From Alphaproteobacteria bacterium (GTDB lineage: Bacteria > Pseudomonadota > Alphaproteobacteria > CACIAM-22H2), in the NCBI GenBank assembly GCA_017308135.1, contig JAFKFM010000007.1:328001-392000 (forward strand): 64,000 bases of DNA, in the 5' to 3' direction. Of this stretch, positions 16,116 through 27,057 are shown piece after piece. How positions within the stretch are numbered: the first letter of the stretch is position 1; each line of letters opens with the position of its first letter. A model generated the notes under the pieces. That model did no database searches, was not told the origin of the DNA, and saw nothing but the letters and a program-made list of their open reading frames with translations. A program made the position numbers and the translations under genes.

Positions 16116-18065
16116 ATGAGCGAAGTTTCGAAGAATGGCGGAATTGGCCGCCGTTCGATTCTGAAAGGGGCGGCGGGTGCCGCCGCTCTTTCGTCGGTGC
16201 CGGGCGTCGTCTTCGCCCAGGGTGCGCCGAAGGAAGCGCCGGATCTCGCCAAGCTCGTCGCCGAAGGCAAGCTGCCGCCGCTGGCGCAGCGTCTGCCGTC
16301 GGCGCCGCTGGTCGTGAAGCCGCTCGAAAAGACCGGCGTCTACGGCGGTTCGTTGCGCCGCGGTTTGCGTGGGTCCGCCGACCATAACGGCATTCTGCGC
16401 ATGGTGGGCAACCAGGGTCTGGTGCGCTGGAACCTCGGCTTCACGGAAGTGGAACCGGGCGTCGCCCAGCGCTGGGACGTCAACGCCAACGCGACCGAGT
16501 TCACCTTCCATCTGCGCCCCGGCATGAAGTGGTCGGACGGCAAGCCCTTCACCGCGGACGACATTGTTTTCGCGATCGAGGATTGCTGCAAGAATTCCGA
16601 ACTCTATCGTTCGGTGCCGTCGGTGCTGGTGATCAACGGCAAGCCCGCGACGGTGACGAAGGTTTCCGACACGGTCGTGAAGTTCACCTTCGAATCGCCC
16701 TACGCGATGTTCCTGGAAAATCTGGCGACCCCGCTCGGTCAGCAGCCCACGCTGTTCCCCAAGCACTATTGCAGCCAGTTCATGCCGAAATACAATCCGA
16801 ACGTCGCCGACCTCGCCAAGGCGGCCAACATGTCGGATTGGCCTTCGCTGTTCCGCGCGCGCTGCGGCGATATCGAAATCCCGTCGCGCTGGGGCAACGT
16901 CGACAAGCCCACGATCGATCCGTGGGTGGTCCGCGAGGCCTATACGGGCGGCGCCACGCGCGTCGTGATGGAACGCAACCCGTATTTCTGGCAGGTCGAC
17001 ACCAACGGCGCGCAATTGCCGTATATCGACCGTCTGACGTTCTCGATCTCGCAGGACGTGGAATCCCTGATGCTCGACGCGGTCTCCGGCCGTCTCGACA
17101 TCCAGGATCGCCACATCGACTCGTTGCAGAACAAGCCCACGCTCTCGCAGAACATGCAGCGCGGCGGCTATCGTCTGCTCGAGCTGATCGCCTCGGGCGC
17201 GCAGCAATGCCAGATCTACTTCAACATCACGCATAAAGACCCCGCGATGCGGGCGATGTTCTCGAACAAGGAATTCCGTCAGGCCTTGTCGCTGGGCATC
17301 GACCGCAAGGAGATCATCGATCTCGTCTATCTCGGCCAGTCGGAGCCGTATCAAACGGGTCCGCGTCCGGGCCATCCGTGGTATCACGAGAAGCTCGCGC
17401 GTCAGTTCACCGAGCACAACGCCAAGCAGGCGAACGATATCCTCGACAGGCTCGGCTACAACCGCAAGGACGCGCAAGGCTTCCGTCTGCGTCCCGACGG
17501 GCAGAAGGTGTTCTTCGCCATCGACGTGATCCCCACGCTCTATCCGGATCTCGTCGACACGCTGGAACTCGTGCGCCGTCACTGGGTCGCGATCGGCGTC
17601 GACATGAAGGTCAACACGATCGAACGCGCGCTCTACTACACGCGCGGCGACAACAACGACCACGACGCGGCCGTGTGGCCGGGCCCCGGCGGGCTCGATC
17701 CGATCCTCGATCCGCGCGACTACCTCGCCCAGCATCCGCAAGGCTCGCGTTACGCGATCCCCTGGACGCTGTGGTACGTGTCCAACGGCAAGGACGGGCA
17801 GGAGCCGCCCGAAAGCCAGAAGCGCCGCATGAAGCTGTTCGACGATGCGCGCGCCACGGCCGACCTCGCCAAGCGTGGTGCCATGGTGAAGGAGATCATG
17901 GACCTCTGCGCCGACGCGTTCGAGACGGTGGGCGTGTGCCTGGCCGTCAACAATTTCGGCGTGGTCCGCAACAACCTGCAGAACGTGCCGAAGGCGTATC
18001 CGAACTCGTGGTCCTGGCCCAACCCCGGACCGGCGATGCCGCAGCAGTTCTTCTTCCAGTCGTAA
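16116..18065 (+). CDS. Peptide/oligosaccharide-type ABC transporter substrate-binding protein
   Basis: A 649-residue family 5 binding protein (DppA/OppA type). It has a twin-arginine-like signal, GRRSILKG followed by a hydrophobic core, ending ...VVFAQG. Typical segments are VAQRWDVNANATEFTFHLRPG, KWSDGKPFTADDIVFA and FRQALSLGIDRKEIIDLVY. Family 5 proteins usually bind peptides, but those beside sugar-acid enzymes often bind plant oligosaccharides; with an epimerase before it and two dehydratases after it, a sugar or sugar-acid oligomer is the likelier ligand (inference). GAGGGAGG precedes the ATG. A perfect hairpin follows the stop. Confidence 0.94.
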   Translation: MSEVSKNGGIGRRSILKGAAGAAALSSVPGVVFAQGAPKEAPDLAKLVAEGKLPPLAQRLPSAPLVVKPLEKTGVYGGSLRRGLRGSADHNGILRMVGNQGLVRWNLGFTEVEPGVAQRWDVNANATEFTFHLRPGMKWSDGKPFTADDIVFAIEDCCKNSELYRSVPSVLVINGKPATVTKVSDTVVKFTFESPYAMFLENLATPLGQQPTLFPKHYCSQFMPKYNPNVADLAKAANMSDWPSLFRARCGDIEIPSRWGNVDKPTIDPWVVREAYTGGATRVVMERNPYFWQVDTNGAQLPYIDRLTFSISQDVESLMLDAVSGRLDIQDRHIDSLQNKPTLSQNMQRGGYRLLELIASGAQQCQIYFNITHKDPAMRAMFSNKEFRQALSLGIDRKEIIDLVYLGQSEPYQTGPRPGHPWYHEKLARQFTEHNAKQANDILDRLGYNRKDAQGFRLRPDGQKVFFAIDVIPTLYPDLVDTLELVRRHWVAIGVDMKVNTIERALYYTRGDNNDHDAAVWPGPGGLDPILDPRDYLAQHPQGSRYAIPWTLWYVSNGKDGQEPPESQKRRMKLFDDARATADLAKRGAMVKEIMDLCADAFETVGVCLAVNNFGVVRNNLQNVPKAYPNSWSWPNPGPAMPQQFFFQS

Positions 18066-18073
18066 GACGATCG

Positions 18074-18101
18074 GGGCCGGCGCCGTTCGCGGCGCCGGCC
18101 C
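18074..18101 (+). terminator. Perfect 12-bp TTCG-loop hairpin followed by T-rich tract
   Basis: Arms gggccggcgccg and cggcgccggccc pair fully around a TTCG tetraloop and are followed by TTTTCTTTTCC, a near-ideal intrinsic terminator. It stands 8 bases after the binding-protein stop and 35 bases before the permease start inside the operon, so read-through must be partial. Confidence 0.85.
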
Positions 18102-18136
18102 TTTTCTTTTCCTTTCTCGCGCTCACCGGAAAACCG

Positions 18137-19123
18137 ATGCTCCGCTTCCTCGTCACCCGGTTTCTGTGGATGGTGCCGTCGCTGTTCGTGATCAGCTTCC
18201 TGGCTTTCGTGCTGATCCAACTGCCGCCCGGCGACTACGTCACCACCTATATCGCGACACTCGCCGCCTCCAACGAGGTCGTCGACCAGAACCAAGCGGC
18301 CGATCTGCGCCAGCGCTTCGGTCTCGATCAGCCGATGATCGTCCAGTACTGGAAATGGATCACGGGCATTCTGTTGCGCGGCGATTTCGGCTTGAGTTTC
18401 GAATGGCAGCAGCCGGTGTCGGAACTGATTTGGGAGCGCATGGCGCTCACCCTCGTTCTGACCTTCTCGACGCTGCTCGCCACCTGGGCCATCGCGTTGC
18501 CGGTCGGCGTCTACTCGGCCGTGCGCAAATATTCGATCGGCGACTACGTCGCGACCTTCTTCTCCTTCCTCGGGCTCGCCATTCCTTCGTTCCTGCTCGC
18601 CCTCGTGCTGATGTATCTGGCGGCGGTCGAATGGGGCCAGGAAGTCGGCGGGCTGTTCTCGGAGAAGTACCAGACCGCGCCGTGGAGCTGGGGCAAGGTT
18701 CTCGATCTTCTGACCCATCTGTGGATCCCGGTCATCATCCTGGCCGTGTCGGGCACGGCGAGCCTTATCCGCGTGATGCGCGCGAATATGCTCGACGAGT
18801 TGAACCGCGCCTACGTGACCACGGCGCGCGCCAAGGGGCTCTCCGAATTCAGATTGCTGATCAAGTATCCGGTGCGTTTGGCGCTCAACCCCTTCATCTC
18901 GACCATCGCGTGGCTGCTGCCCAACCTCGTTTCGGGCTCGATCATCGTCGCGATCGTCCTGAGCCTGCCGACCGCGGGTCCGCTGCTGCTGCAGTCGCTG
19001 ATGGCGCAGGACATGTATCTCGCCGGCGCCTTCATCCTGCTGATTTGCGGTTTGACGCTGATCGGCTCGCTGATCAGCGACATCCTGCTCGCCATCGTCG
19101 ATCCGCGCATCCGCCTGGAGTAG
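18137..19123 (+). CDS. Peptide/oligosaccharide-type ABC transporter permease, DppB type
   Basis: A 328-residue inner-membrane permease. Its N-terminal segment MLRFLVTRFLWMVPSLFVISF and the short periplasmic-loop motif RFGLDQPMIVQYWKW are characteristic of DppB/OppB proteins. The coupling loop is YVTTARAKGLSEFRLLIKYPVRLALNP. It ends 3 bases before the DppC-type partner. With that partner it forms the pore for the ligand of the 16116-18065 binding protein. Confidence 0.94.
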   Translation: MLRFLVTRFLWMVPSLFVISFLAFVLIQLPPGDYVTTYIATLAASNEVVDQNQAADLRQRFGLDQPMIVQYWKWITGILLRGDFGLSFEWQQPVSELIWERMALTLVLTFSTLLATWAIALPVGVYSAVRKYSIGDYVATFFSFLGLAIPSFLLALVLMYLAAVEWGQEVGGLFSEKYQTAPWSWGKVLDLLTHLWIPVIILAVSGTASLIRVMRANMLDELNRAYVTTARAKGLSEFRLLIKYPVRLALNPFISTIAWLLPNLVSGSIIVAIVLSLPTAGPLLLQSLMAQDMYLAGAFILLICGLTLIGSLISDILLAIVDPRIRLE

Positions 19124-19126
19124 AAC

Positions 19127-20250
19127 ATGACGGACGTCACCTTCGCCGCGGTCGATAAAAGCCGCCTCGCCGTCGCCTCGCAATGGCAGTTGATGTGGTG
19201 GGCGTTCAAGCGCCACCGCCTCGCCATGGTGGGCTTGTGGGTGGTCGGGTTTTTCTACCTGATCGCCTTGATCCCCGGTTTCTTCTCGTCGAACGATCCG
19301 TCGGCGCAGAACGCGCGCGCGGCCTATCATCCGCCGCAACGCCTGCACATCATCGACGAAGCGGCCGACGGATCGTGGAAATTCAACCTCCATATCCGTC
19401 CCTACGTGCTGCGCCGCGATCCCACGACGCTCGCCGCGATCTATGTCGAAGATCCCAACCGCAAGGTCGATCTGCAGTTCTTCACCCAAGGCTACGAATG
19501 GTCGTTTTTCGGCCTGTTCAAGTCGAATCTGCATCTGATCGGTACGGGCGACGCGCGTCAGCCGCTGTTCCTGCTCGGCGCCGATCGTCTTGGCCGCTGC
19601 GTGTGGAGCCGCATCATGCAAGGCACGCAGATCTCGCTGTCGGTCGGCTTGGTCGGCGTGTTCCTGTCGCTGCTGCTCGGCGTCGTGCTCGGCGGCATCT
19701 CGGGCTATTTCGGCGGCAAGATCGATTTCTCGATCCAGCGCGTGATCGAATTCGTGCTGTCGCTGCCGACGATCCCGATCTGGCTCGCGATGGCGGCCGC
19801 GTTGCCGCAGGATTGGCCGGCGACGCTCAACTACTTCATGATCACGCTGATCCTGTCGCTGACCGGCTGGGCGCAGTTGGCGCGCGTCGTGCGCGGCCGG
19901 TTCCTGAGTCTGCGCACCGAGGAATTCGTGACGGCGGCGCGCCTCGACGGGGCGTCGGAAGGGCGCATCATCTTCCGGCATATGCTGCCGAGCTTCATGA
20001 GCCACATCATCGCGTCGATCACGCTGGCGATCCCGGCGATGATCTTGGCCGAAACGTCGCTTTCCTTCCTTGGTCTCGGCCTACAGCCGCCGACCATCTC
20101 CTGGGGCGTGCTGTTGCGCGAAGCCCAGAACATCCGCTCGATCGCGACCGCACCGTGGCTCTTCGCCCCCGGCGTCGCCGTGGTCGTCGCGGTCATCGCC
20201 CTCAACTTCCTGGGAGACGGGTTGCGCGACGCCGCCGATCCGTACAACAA

Positions 20251-20254
<4 letters not shown>
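19127..20254 (+). CDS. Peptide/oligosaccharide-type ABC transporter permease, DppC type
   Basis: A 375-residue partner permease. The N-terminal cytoplasmic part precedes a first membrane helix (MVGLWVVGFFYLIALIPGFF). A long periplasmic insertion, residues about 60-145, makes it larger than the roughly 300-residue DppC and is shared by relatives that work with long binding proteins. The motif LGADRLGRCVWSRIMQGTQISL and the coupling loop FVTAARLDGASEGRIIFRHMLPS are typical. Its stop overlaps the ATPase start as ATGA. Confidence 0.94.
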
Positions 20255-21936
<1,682 letters not shown>

Positions 21937-21948
21937 CGGAGCACGAAC

Positions 21949-23178
21949 GTGAAGATCACCGACGTTAAAACGTTTCTGATGAATGCCGGCCGCCCCGGCG
22001 CCAAGTTCTGGGCGTCCGACGGGTCGTTCGGGCCCGAGGGCGATTATTCGAACAATCTGCGGGGTGCCCGCCACTGGCTGTTCGTCAAGATCTACACCGA
22101 CGAAGGCATCACCGGCATCGGCGAATGCTCGGGCTGGCCGAAAGTCATCGACACGGCCATCCACGATTTGAAGTCGCTGCTGATCGGTGAGGATCCGACG
22201 CATATCGAGCGGCTCAATCAGAAAATGATGATCGCCATGATGGGCCACGGCCTGCTCGGCACGGTCGGCGGCGGCGCCATGACCGGGATCGACATGGCGT
22301 TGTGGGACATCAAGGGCAAGGCGCTGAACGTGCCGGTGTGGAACCTACTGGGCGGCAAGGTCCGCGACCGCATCCGCATCTACGCCCATGCCAACGCGCC
22401 CGAAGTGGCGTTGAGCTGCAAGAAGCGCGGCATCACCGCGATCAAATGCGGCGGCGTGTCGAATCCCGTGCAGAAGATCGCGGCGCTGCGCGAAGCGATC
22501 GGCGCCGAGATGGATCTGATGATCGACATGCACGGGCCGCCCTGGATGACGCCGGCGGACGCCGCGCGCCTCGCGCGCGCGTTGGAGCCCTATAATTTGA
22601 TGTGGATCGAAGATCCGATCGCGCCGGAAAATCTCGACGGCTATAAGCGCATCCGCGACGCGGCCCATGTGCCGCTGGCGGCGGGCGAACGCATGGCGAC
22701 AATTTTCGGCCTGCGCGATCTGATCGAGCGGGATCTGATCGACGTCGCCCAGCCCGATACGGGCCGCGCGGGCGGCATCACCCAAATGAAGAAGATCGCC
22801 GCGATGGCGGAAGCCCATCACATCATGATGGCGCCGCATTCGGGCTCGCTGGGCCCCGTGGCGGAATATGCGGCGTTGCACGTGCTGGCGTCCATCCCCA
22901 ACGCGCTGATCCTGGAGCGGATCGAGGACGATTGGGAAGGTCGCGCCAAGACCGTGATCCCGCATCCGCAGCAAAAGGACGGGTACCTCACCGTGCCTGA
23001 CACGCCGGGTCTGGGTGTCGATATCGACGAAGCGTTTGTCGCGAAGTTCCCGGCGGCGAACAACGTGGCGGTGCCGATCGGCGAAGATTCGAACAGCTAC
23101 GCCGAAGGCACCTATCGCGAACATGTCTATGTGCAGACGCGCTTCAAGCGCGGCCAATATTTCAAGGCGGGCGAGTAA
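21949..23178 (+). CDS. Enolase-superfamily sugar-acid dehydratase (mandelate racemase / galactonate dehydratase group)
   Basis: A 409-residue enzyme with the enolase capping domain and a C-terminal barrel. Barrel motifs are IDMHG (Asp metal ligand and Asp-x-His pair), WIEDPI (Glu ligand), AGER (Glu ligand) and APHSGSLGP (catalytic His). This set fits acid-sugar dehydratases such as galactonate dehydratase, which lose water to give a 2-keto-3-deoxy acid. It starts with GTG (GGA 8 bases before) 12 bases after the transporter ATPase. A second superfamily member follows 6 bases later. The exact aldonate cannot be assigned. Confidence 0.92.
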   Translation: MKITDVKTFLMNAGRPGAKFWASDGSFGPEGDYSNNLRGARHWLFVKIYTDEGITGIGECSGWPKVIDTAIHDLKSLLIGEDPTHIERLNQKMMIAMMGHGLLGTVGGGAMTGIDMALWDIKGKALNVPVWNLLGGKVRDRIRIYAHANAPEVALSCKKRGITAIKCGGVSNPVQKIAALREAIGAEMDLMIDMHGPPWMTPADAARLARALEPYNLMWIEDPIAPENLDGYKRIRDAAHVPLAAGERMATIFGLRDLIERDLIDVAQPDTGRAGGITQMKKIAAMAEAHHIMMAPHSGSLGPVAEYAALHVLASIPNALILERIEDDWEGRAKTVIPHPQQKDGYLTVPDTPGLGVDIDEAFVAKFPAANNVAVPIGEDSNSYAEGTYREHVYVQTRFKRGQYFKAGE

Positions 23179-23184
23179 CGACGG

Positions 23185-24393
23185 ATGGCACTGAAGATCG
23201 AACGTTTGCGCGCCTTCATGACGCGCGACAAGGACCGGCCCCGGGTGATCGTCGCGATCGACACCGAGGACGGCGTGACCGGCTGGGGCGAATGCTACAA
23301 TCACGGCCCCGACAAGGCGCTGCTGCCGCTGCTCGACTATCTGTTCGGCTTCATCAAGGGCCAGGATGCGAGCCGCGTCGAATACCTGATCAATATTCTG
23401 ATGCAGCAATCGCGCTTCCCCCCGGGCGCTTTGGGCCTCGCCGGGATTTCGGCGATCGACCATTGCCTGTGGGATATCTCGGCCAAGGCGCTGGGCGTGC
23501 CCGTCTACAAGATGATCGGCGGAAATGTGCGCGACCGCGTGAAGGTCTATGCGGGTGTCTACACCGCACCGGACCCGGCCGCTGCGCGCGACGAGTTCGA
23601 CAAGTTGAACGCCGATTGGGGCCTGACCGCGTTCAAGCTGTCGCCGTATCGTTTGGACATGCACCGAAATCGCTGGGGCGAGGTTGTGCGCGAGGCGGCG
23701 GAGTATTTCCGCAAGCTGCGCGAGACGGTGCGCAGCGATTACGAAATTGCCTTCGATGCGCACGCCAAGATCTTCGAAGTGGGACAGGCGGCCCAGCTCG
23801 GCAACGCGCTGGCCCCCTACGATCCGATGTTCTTCGAGGAGCCGCTGCGCCCGGAGAATTTCGACGCCTGGGGCGAGTTGAAGCGCCAGTTGAAATGCAC
23901 GCTGGCAACGGGCGAATCCTATTACAGTCGCTTCGAGTATCTACGCCTGATGCAGGCGAAGGGTTGCGACATCGTGCAGCCCGATATCTGCGTCGTCGGC
24001 GGCATCACCGAGATGAAGCGCATTGCCGCGATCGCCGAAGCGCATTTCGTGTCGATCGCGCCGCACAACCCGATGGGGCCGCTCGCCTCGGCGGTGAACC
24101 TGCATTTCTGCGCCGCGCAGACGAATTTCCGTTTTCTGGAATATCGCCTACCGCAAGGGCCGGGCTATGTGTTCGGCACCGGCCGCCAGGAGGCGCCGCC
24201 CGAAGAGCAGCGCTTGCAAGGTGCGTGGTACGTCAAGGATCCGTATCTGCCCAAGGACGGGCATTTGGAGCTGCGGCCCGACCGGCCCGGCTGGGGCGTC
24301 GAAATGGATATGCAGATCCTCGGCAAGGAGGACTACGTCCATTGGCAGCGCAAAGTGCCGGTCAAGCGCGACGGCTCGACCGGCTACGTTTGA
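23185..24393 (+). CDS. Enolase-superfamily sugar-acid dehydratase (second copy, different subgroup)
   Basis: A 402-residue paralogue with FDAHAKI (Asp-x-His), FFEEPLRPEN, LATGES and IAPHNPMGP carrying the three metal ligands and a His. The capping domain is shorter at its start than in the preceding gene, and the proteins differ widely, so they probably act on different stereoisomers or on successive acids. It ends 21 bases from the convergent SMP-30-like gene. Mandelate racemase/muconate lactonising family by fold; substrate unknown. Confidence 0.92.
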   Translation: MALKIERLRAFMTRDKDRPRVIVAIDTEDGVTGWGECYNHGPDKALLPLLDYLFGFIKGQDASRVEYLINILMQQSRFPPGALGLAGISAIDHCLWDISAKALGVPVYKMIGGNVRDRVKVYAGVYTAPDPAAARDEFDKLNADWGLTAFKLSPYRLDMHRNRWGEVVREAAEYFRKLRETVRSDYEIAFDAHAKIFEVGQAAQLGNALAPYDPMFFEEPLRPENFDAWGELKRQLKCTLATGESYYSRFEYLRLMQAKGCDIVQPDICVVGGITEMKRIAAIAEAHFVSIAPHNPMGPLASAVNLHFCAAQTNFRFLEYRLPQGPGYVFGTGRQEAPPEEQRLQGAWYVKDPYLPKDGHLELRPDRPGWGVEMDMQILGKEDYVHWQRKVPVKRDGSTGYV

Positions 24394-24414
24394 GGGACGA
24401 TGCGCGAACCCCGA

Positions 24415-25299
24415 TCACAATTTGAGAGGTTCGCCGAACCGCGCGATCGGGGCGCCGGGCACGTCCACGCGGAAGGAGATCAGCGTGCCGCCTTCCTTCG
24501 GCCCCAGGCGGTCGCTGGTCAGCGACGTGACATAGAGCGTTTTGAGGTCGGGCCCGCCGAAGCACGGCATCGTCGGGGCGGCGAGGGGAACGGGAATGCG
24601 CGAAACGATCGTGCCGTCCGGCGCGATGCGGTTCAGCACGCCCGCCGACACACCCGCCGACCAGTAGAAGCCTTCCGCGTCGCACGCGGCCCCGTCGGGG
24701 CGGCCGTCTTCGTCCGACATCGTGCGGATGACGCGCTTGTTCGTCGCCGCACCGGTCTTCGCATCGAAGTCGAAGGTTTGGATGAAGCGATGGCGGCTGT
24801 CGGAATGGAACATCGTGCGGCCGTCCGGCGTCCACGCCAGACCGTTCGACACGATCAAGCCGTCGAGCAGGCGCACGCAGCTTTTGTCGGGGCCGACGCG
24901 GTAGAGCCCGGCGCGCGGTTCCTTCTCCGGCCGGTCGTCCATGCTGCCGATCCAGAAATAACCGTCGGGGCCGATCTTGCCGTCGTTCAGGCGATTGCCC
25001 TCGATGCCCGGCTCCGGGTTCACCAGGAAGTCGAACTTCTTGGTCGCGAAGTCGAAGTAATAGACGCCGTCGACCAGCGCCACGACCGCGCGCCCGTCGG
25101 GGCACAGACCGAACGAGCCGATCTTGCTCGGCATATCCCAGCGCTGGATCGCCTTGGTCGCGGGGTTCAGGCGGAACAAAGCCGGCGCCAGAATATCGAT
25201 GAAGTACAGGCTTTGGCTTTTCGCGTCCCACAGCGGGCCTTCGCCCACGCCGAGCGGGAAGTCGATAAGCCGTTCGATTTGCAGCGTTTCCTTCGTCAC
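24415..25299 (-). CDS. SMP-30/gluconolactonase family lactonase
   Basis: A 294-residue beta-propeller lactonase. Conserved pieces are LGVGEGPLWDAKSQSLYFID (Glu metal ligand near residue 20), NRLNDGKIGPDGYFWIGSMDD, VSNGLAWTPDGRTMFHSDS (Asn ligand) and DGRPDGAACDAEGFYWSA (Asp ligand). These enzymes hydrolyse aldono-1,4- or 1,5-lactones to aldonates, the step before dehydration by enzymes like the two just upstream. It starts with GTG. It is divergent from the GntR gene, sharing a 62-base region with a palindrome, so both are probably controlled together. Confidence 0.93.
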   Translation of the reverse strand: MTKETLQIERLIDFPLGVGEGPLWDAKSQSLYFIDILAPALFRLNPATKAIQRWDMPSKIGSFGLCPDGRAVVALVDGVYYFDFATKKFDFLVNPEPGIEGNRLNDGKIGPDGYFWIGSMDDRPEKEPRAGLYRVGPDKSCVRLLDGLIVSNGLAWTPDGRTMFHSDSRHRFIQTFDFDAKTGAATNKRVIRTMSDEDGRPDGAACDAEGFYWSAGVSAGVLNRIAPDGTIVSRIPVPLAAPTMPCFGGPDLKTLYVTSLTSDRLGPKEGGTLISFRVDVPGAPIARFGEPLKL

Positions 25300-25320
25300 G
25301 TGAGACCTTTCTTGGTGGGG

Positions 25321-25350
25321 TTGCGGGACGAGACACCCCTTGATATATCA
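25321..25350 (+). promoter_or_regulatory. Promoter-like elements with perfect palindrome TGATATATCA before gntR-type gene
   Basis: TTGCGG (25321-25326) and TATATC (25344-25349), 17 bases apart, could be the -35 and -10. The 10-base palindrome at 25341-25350 covers the -10 and matches the element at 15101-15110 at 9 of 10 positions. Suggests autoregulation plus control of the distant operon. Confidence 0.5.
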
Positions 25351-25361
25351 GGCGCTGCCGA

Positions 25362-26090
25362 ATGACCACGCCGAAAACCGGAGCCCCCGTGGAACTGCCC
25401 GTCCGCAGCCGATTAGCGCCGGTCGACCCCGCCTATTTGCGGGGTTTGCGCGAGCATGTCCACGATGTGTTGCGCCGGGCGATCATCGGCGGCGAATTGC
25501 CGGCGGGGTCGTGGCTGATTGAGCGCCAATTGGCGGCCGAATTGGGCGTCAGCACCACGCCGCTGAAGGAGGCGCTGCGCCGCCTCGAACTCGAAGGCCT
25601 GGTCGCGACCGAGCCGCGCCGCGGCGTGCGTGTGACCTTCGATTCAAACCAAGCCTACGAGATGGCGCTGGCGCGCGCCGCACTCGAAGCGATGATCAGC
25701 CGCATGGCGGCCGAACGCATCGACGCCGAGACCATCGCCGCGTTGCGCGCGATCGTGGCGCGGATGGAAGCGGCGACCAAGGTCGGCGATGTCGACGTGC
25801 TGATCGCCGCCAACGAGGAATTCCACGATCTGATCCACACCGCGTCGGGCTGCCGCTACATGCCGCGTTTGATCGAAACGCAGCGCGTGTTCGTGCACAC
25901 CGCGCGTTACGTGATTTTGTCGGATGTTGAAGAGCGCGGCCGCGCCTTCGCCGAACATCGCGCGATTTTCGAAGCGCTCGCCGCGCATGACGGCGACGGT
26001 GCCGAACGCGCGATGCGCGACCATGTTTTGCGCTCTGCGCGCCAGCACGTCAAAACGGCGTTCGAACGCCGGGAGGAGACACCATCATGA
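25362..26090 (+). CDS. GntR family transcriptional regulator, FCD (FadR) subfamily
   Basis: A 242-residue regulator. The winged helix-turn-helix is at residues about 28-92 (RRAIIGGELPAGSWLIERQLAAELGVSTTPLKEALRRLELEG region). The all-helical FCD sensor domain (ALARAALEAMISRMAAE onward, with NEEFHDLIH and EHRAIFEAL metal/ligand-site residues) follows. FCD regulators commonly sense organic or sugar acids. It overlaps the next gene, a DHDPS-family aldolase, as ATGA. The shared palindrome points to the whole 15-27 kb sugar-acid locus as its regulon. Confidence 0.93.
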   Translation: MTTPKTGAPVELPVRSRLAPVDPAYLRGLREHVHDVLRRAIIGGELPAGSWLIERQLAAELGVSTTPLKEALRRLELEGLVATEPRRGVRVTFDSNQAYEMALARAALEAMISRMAAERIDAETIAALRAIVARMEAATKVGDVDVLIAANEEFHDLIHTASGCRYMPRLIETQRVFVHTARYVILSDVEERGRAFAEHRAIFEALAAHDGDGAERAMRDHVLRSARQHVKTAFERREETPS

Positions 26091-27007
26091 CCGCCAAACT
26101 GCGCCAAGCCCTCGCCGGTATCTCCGGCGTTCATGTCACGCCGTATACCGCCGATGGCGGGATCGACGGCGCGTTGCTCGCCAAGGTGATCGACCGCATC
26201 GCCGCCGCGGGCGTGCACAACATCGTCTCGGCCGGCAATACCGGCGAGTTCTACGCGCTGACGCTCGACGAAGTGCGCGCGGTGCATGACGGCGCCATCG
26301 AAGCCAACAAGAACCGCTCGCTGCTGACGGCCGGCGTGGGCCGCTCGCTGAAGGATGCGATCGAACTCGGCCGCCGCGCCAAGGCCAACGGCGCGCATGC
26401 GCTGATGGCGCATCAACCGCTCGACCCGTTCGCCGCCCCGCAAGCGCAGGCCGCGTATTTCAAAGCGATCGCCGACGGCGTCGATCTGCCGCTGGTCGCC
26501 TATGTGCGCTCCGACGCGATGGGCCGCGCCGATCTGCTCGGCATCGCCAATCATCCCAACGTCGTCGCGGTCAAATTCGCCACGCCGAACATGATGCTGT
26601 TGGCCGAAGTCGTGCGCGAAAGCGGCGCCAACACGGCGCTGTGGGTTTGCGGCCTCGCCGAAGGCTGGGCCGCCCCCTTCTATGCGGCGGGGGCGCGCGG
26701 CTTCACGTCGGGTCTCGTCAATGTCGATCCCAAGCGCTCGCTGGCGATCCACGCGGCGCTCGAATCGGGCGACTTCGCCAAGGTGCGCGAGCTCGTCACC
26801 ACCATCGCCGCTTTCGAAACGATGCGCACCAAGTTCCAGAACGGCGCCAATGTCACGGTCGTCAAGGAAGCGATGATGCAGATCGGCTATCCGGTCGGCC
26901 CCGTGCGCCTGCCGGGTTTGGTGGCGCTGGATGCCGAAGACCGCGCCAAACTTTCCGGCATTCTCCAATCCTGGGGCGTTCTGCCCGCGCAACGGGCGGC
27001 GGAATAG
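26087..27007 (+). CDS. Dihydrodipicolinate synthase family aldolase/dehydratase
   Basis: A 306-residue TIM-barrel class I aldolase. The pyruvate-binding motif GNTGE is at residues 50-54, the active-site Tyr is in LVAYVRS (Tyr139) and the Schiff-base Lys is in VVAVKFAT (Lys163). Since a sugar-acid regulator is immediately upstream and dehydratases and a lactonase are nearby, a 2-keto-3-deoxy-acid aldolase or 5-dehydro-4-deoxyglucarate dehydratase role is more likely than lysine biosynthesis (inference). The TPYT motif replaces the TPF of canonical DapA. A hairpin lies just past its stop. Confidence 0.92.
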   Translation: MTAKLRQALAGISGVHVTPYTADGGIDGALLAKVIDRIAAAGVHNIVSAGNTGEFYALTLDEVRAVHDGAIEANKNRSLLTAGVGRSLKDAIELGRRAKANGAHALMAHQPLDPFAAPQAQAAYFKAIADGVDLPLVAYVRSDAMGRADLLGIANHPNVVAVKFATPNMMLLAEVVRESGANTALWVCGLAEGWAAPFYAAGARGFTSGLVNVDPKRSLAIHAALESGDFAKVRELVTTIAAFETMRTKFQNGANVTVVKEAMMQIGYPVGPVRLPGLVALDAEDRAKLSGILQSWGVLPAQRAAE

Positions 27008-27022
27008 CCCCCGGCTTACGGG

Positions 27023-27054
27023 CGTTCTCCGGCATCGAGCTTCGCCGGAGAACG
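27023..27054 (+). promoter_or_regulatory. 11-bp hairpin burying the ribosome binding site of the surface-protein gene
   Basis: Perfect arms cgttctccggc (27023-27033) and gccggagaacg (27044-27054) with a 10-base loop. The GGAG at 27047-27050, 7 bases before the ATG at 27058, is inside the stem. It could restrict translation or simply be the 3' hairpin of the upstream gene. Confidence 0.55.
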
Positions 27055-27057
27055 TCC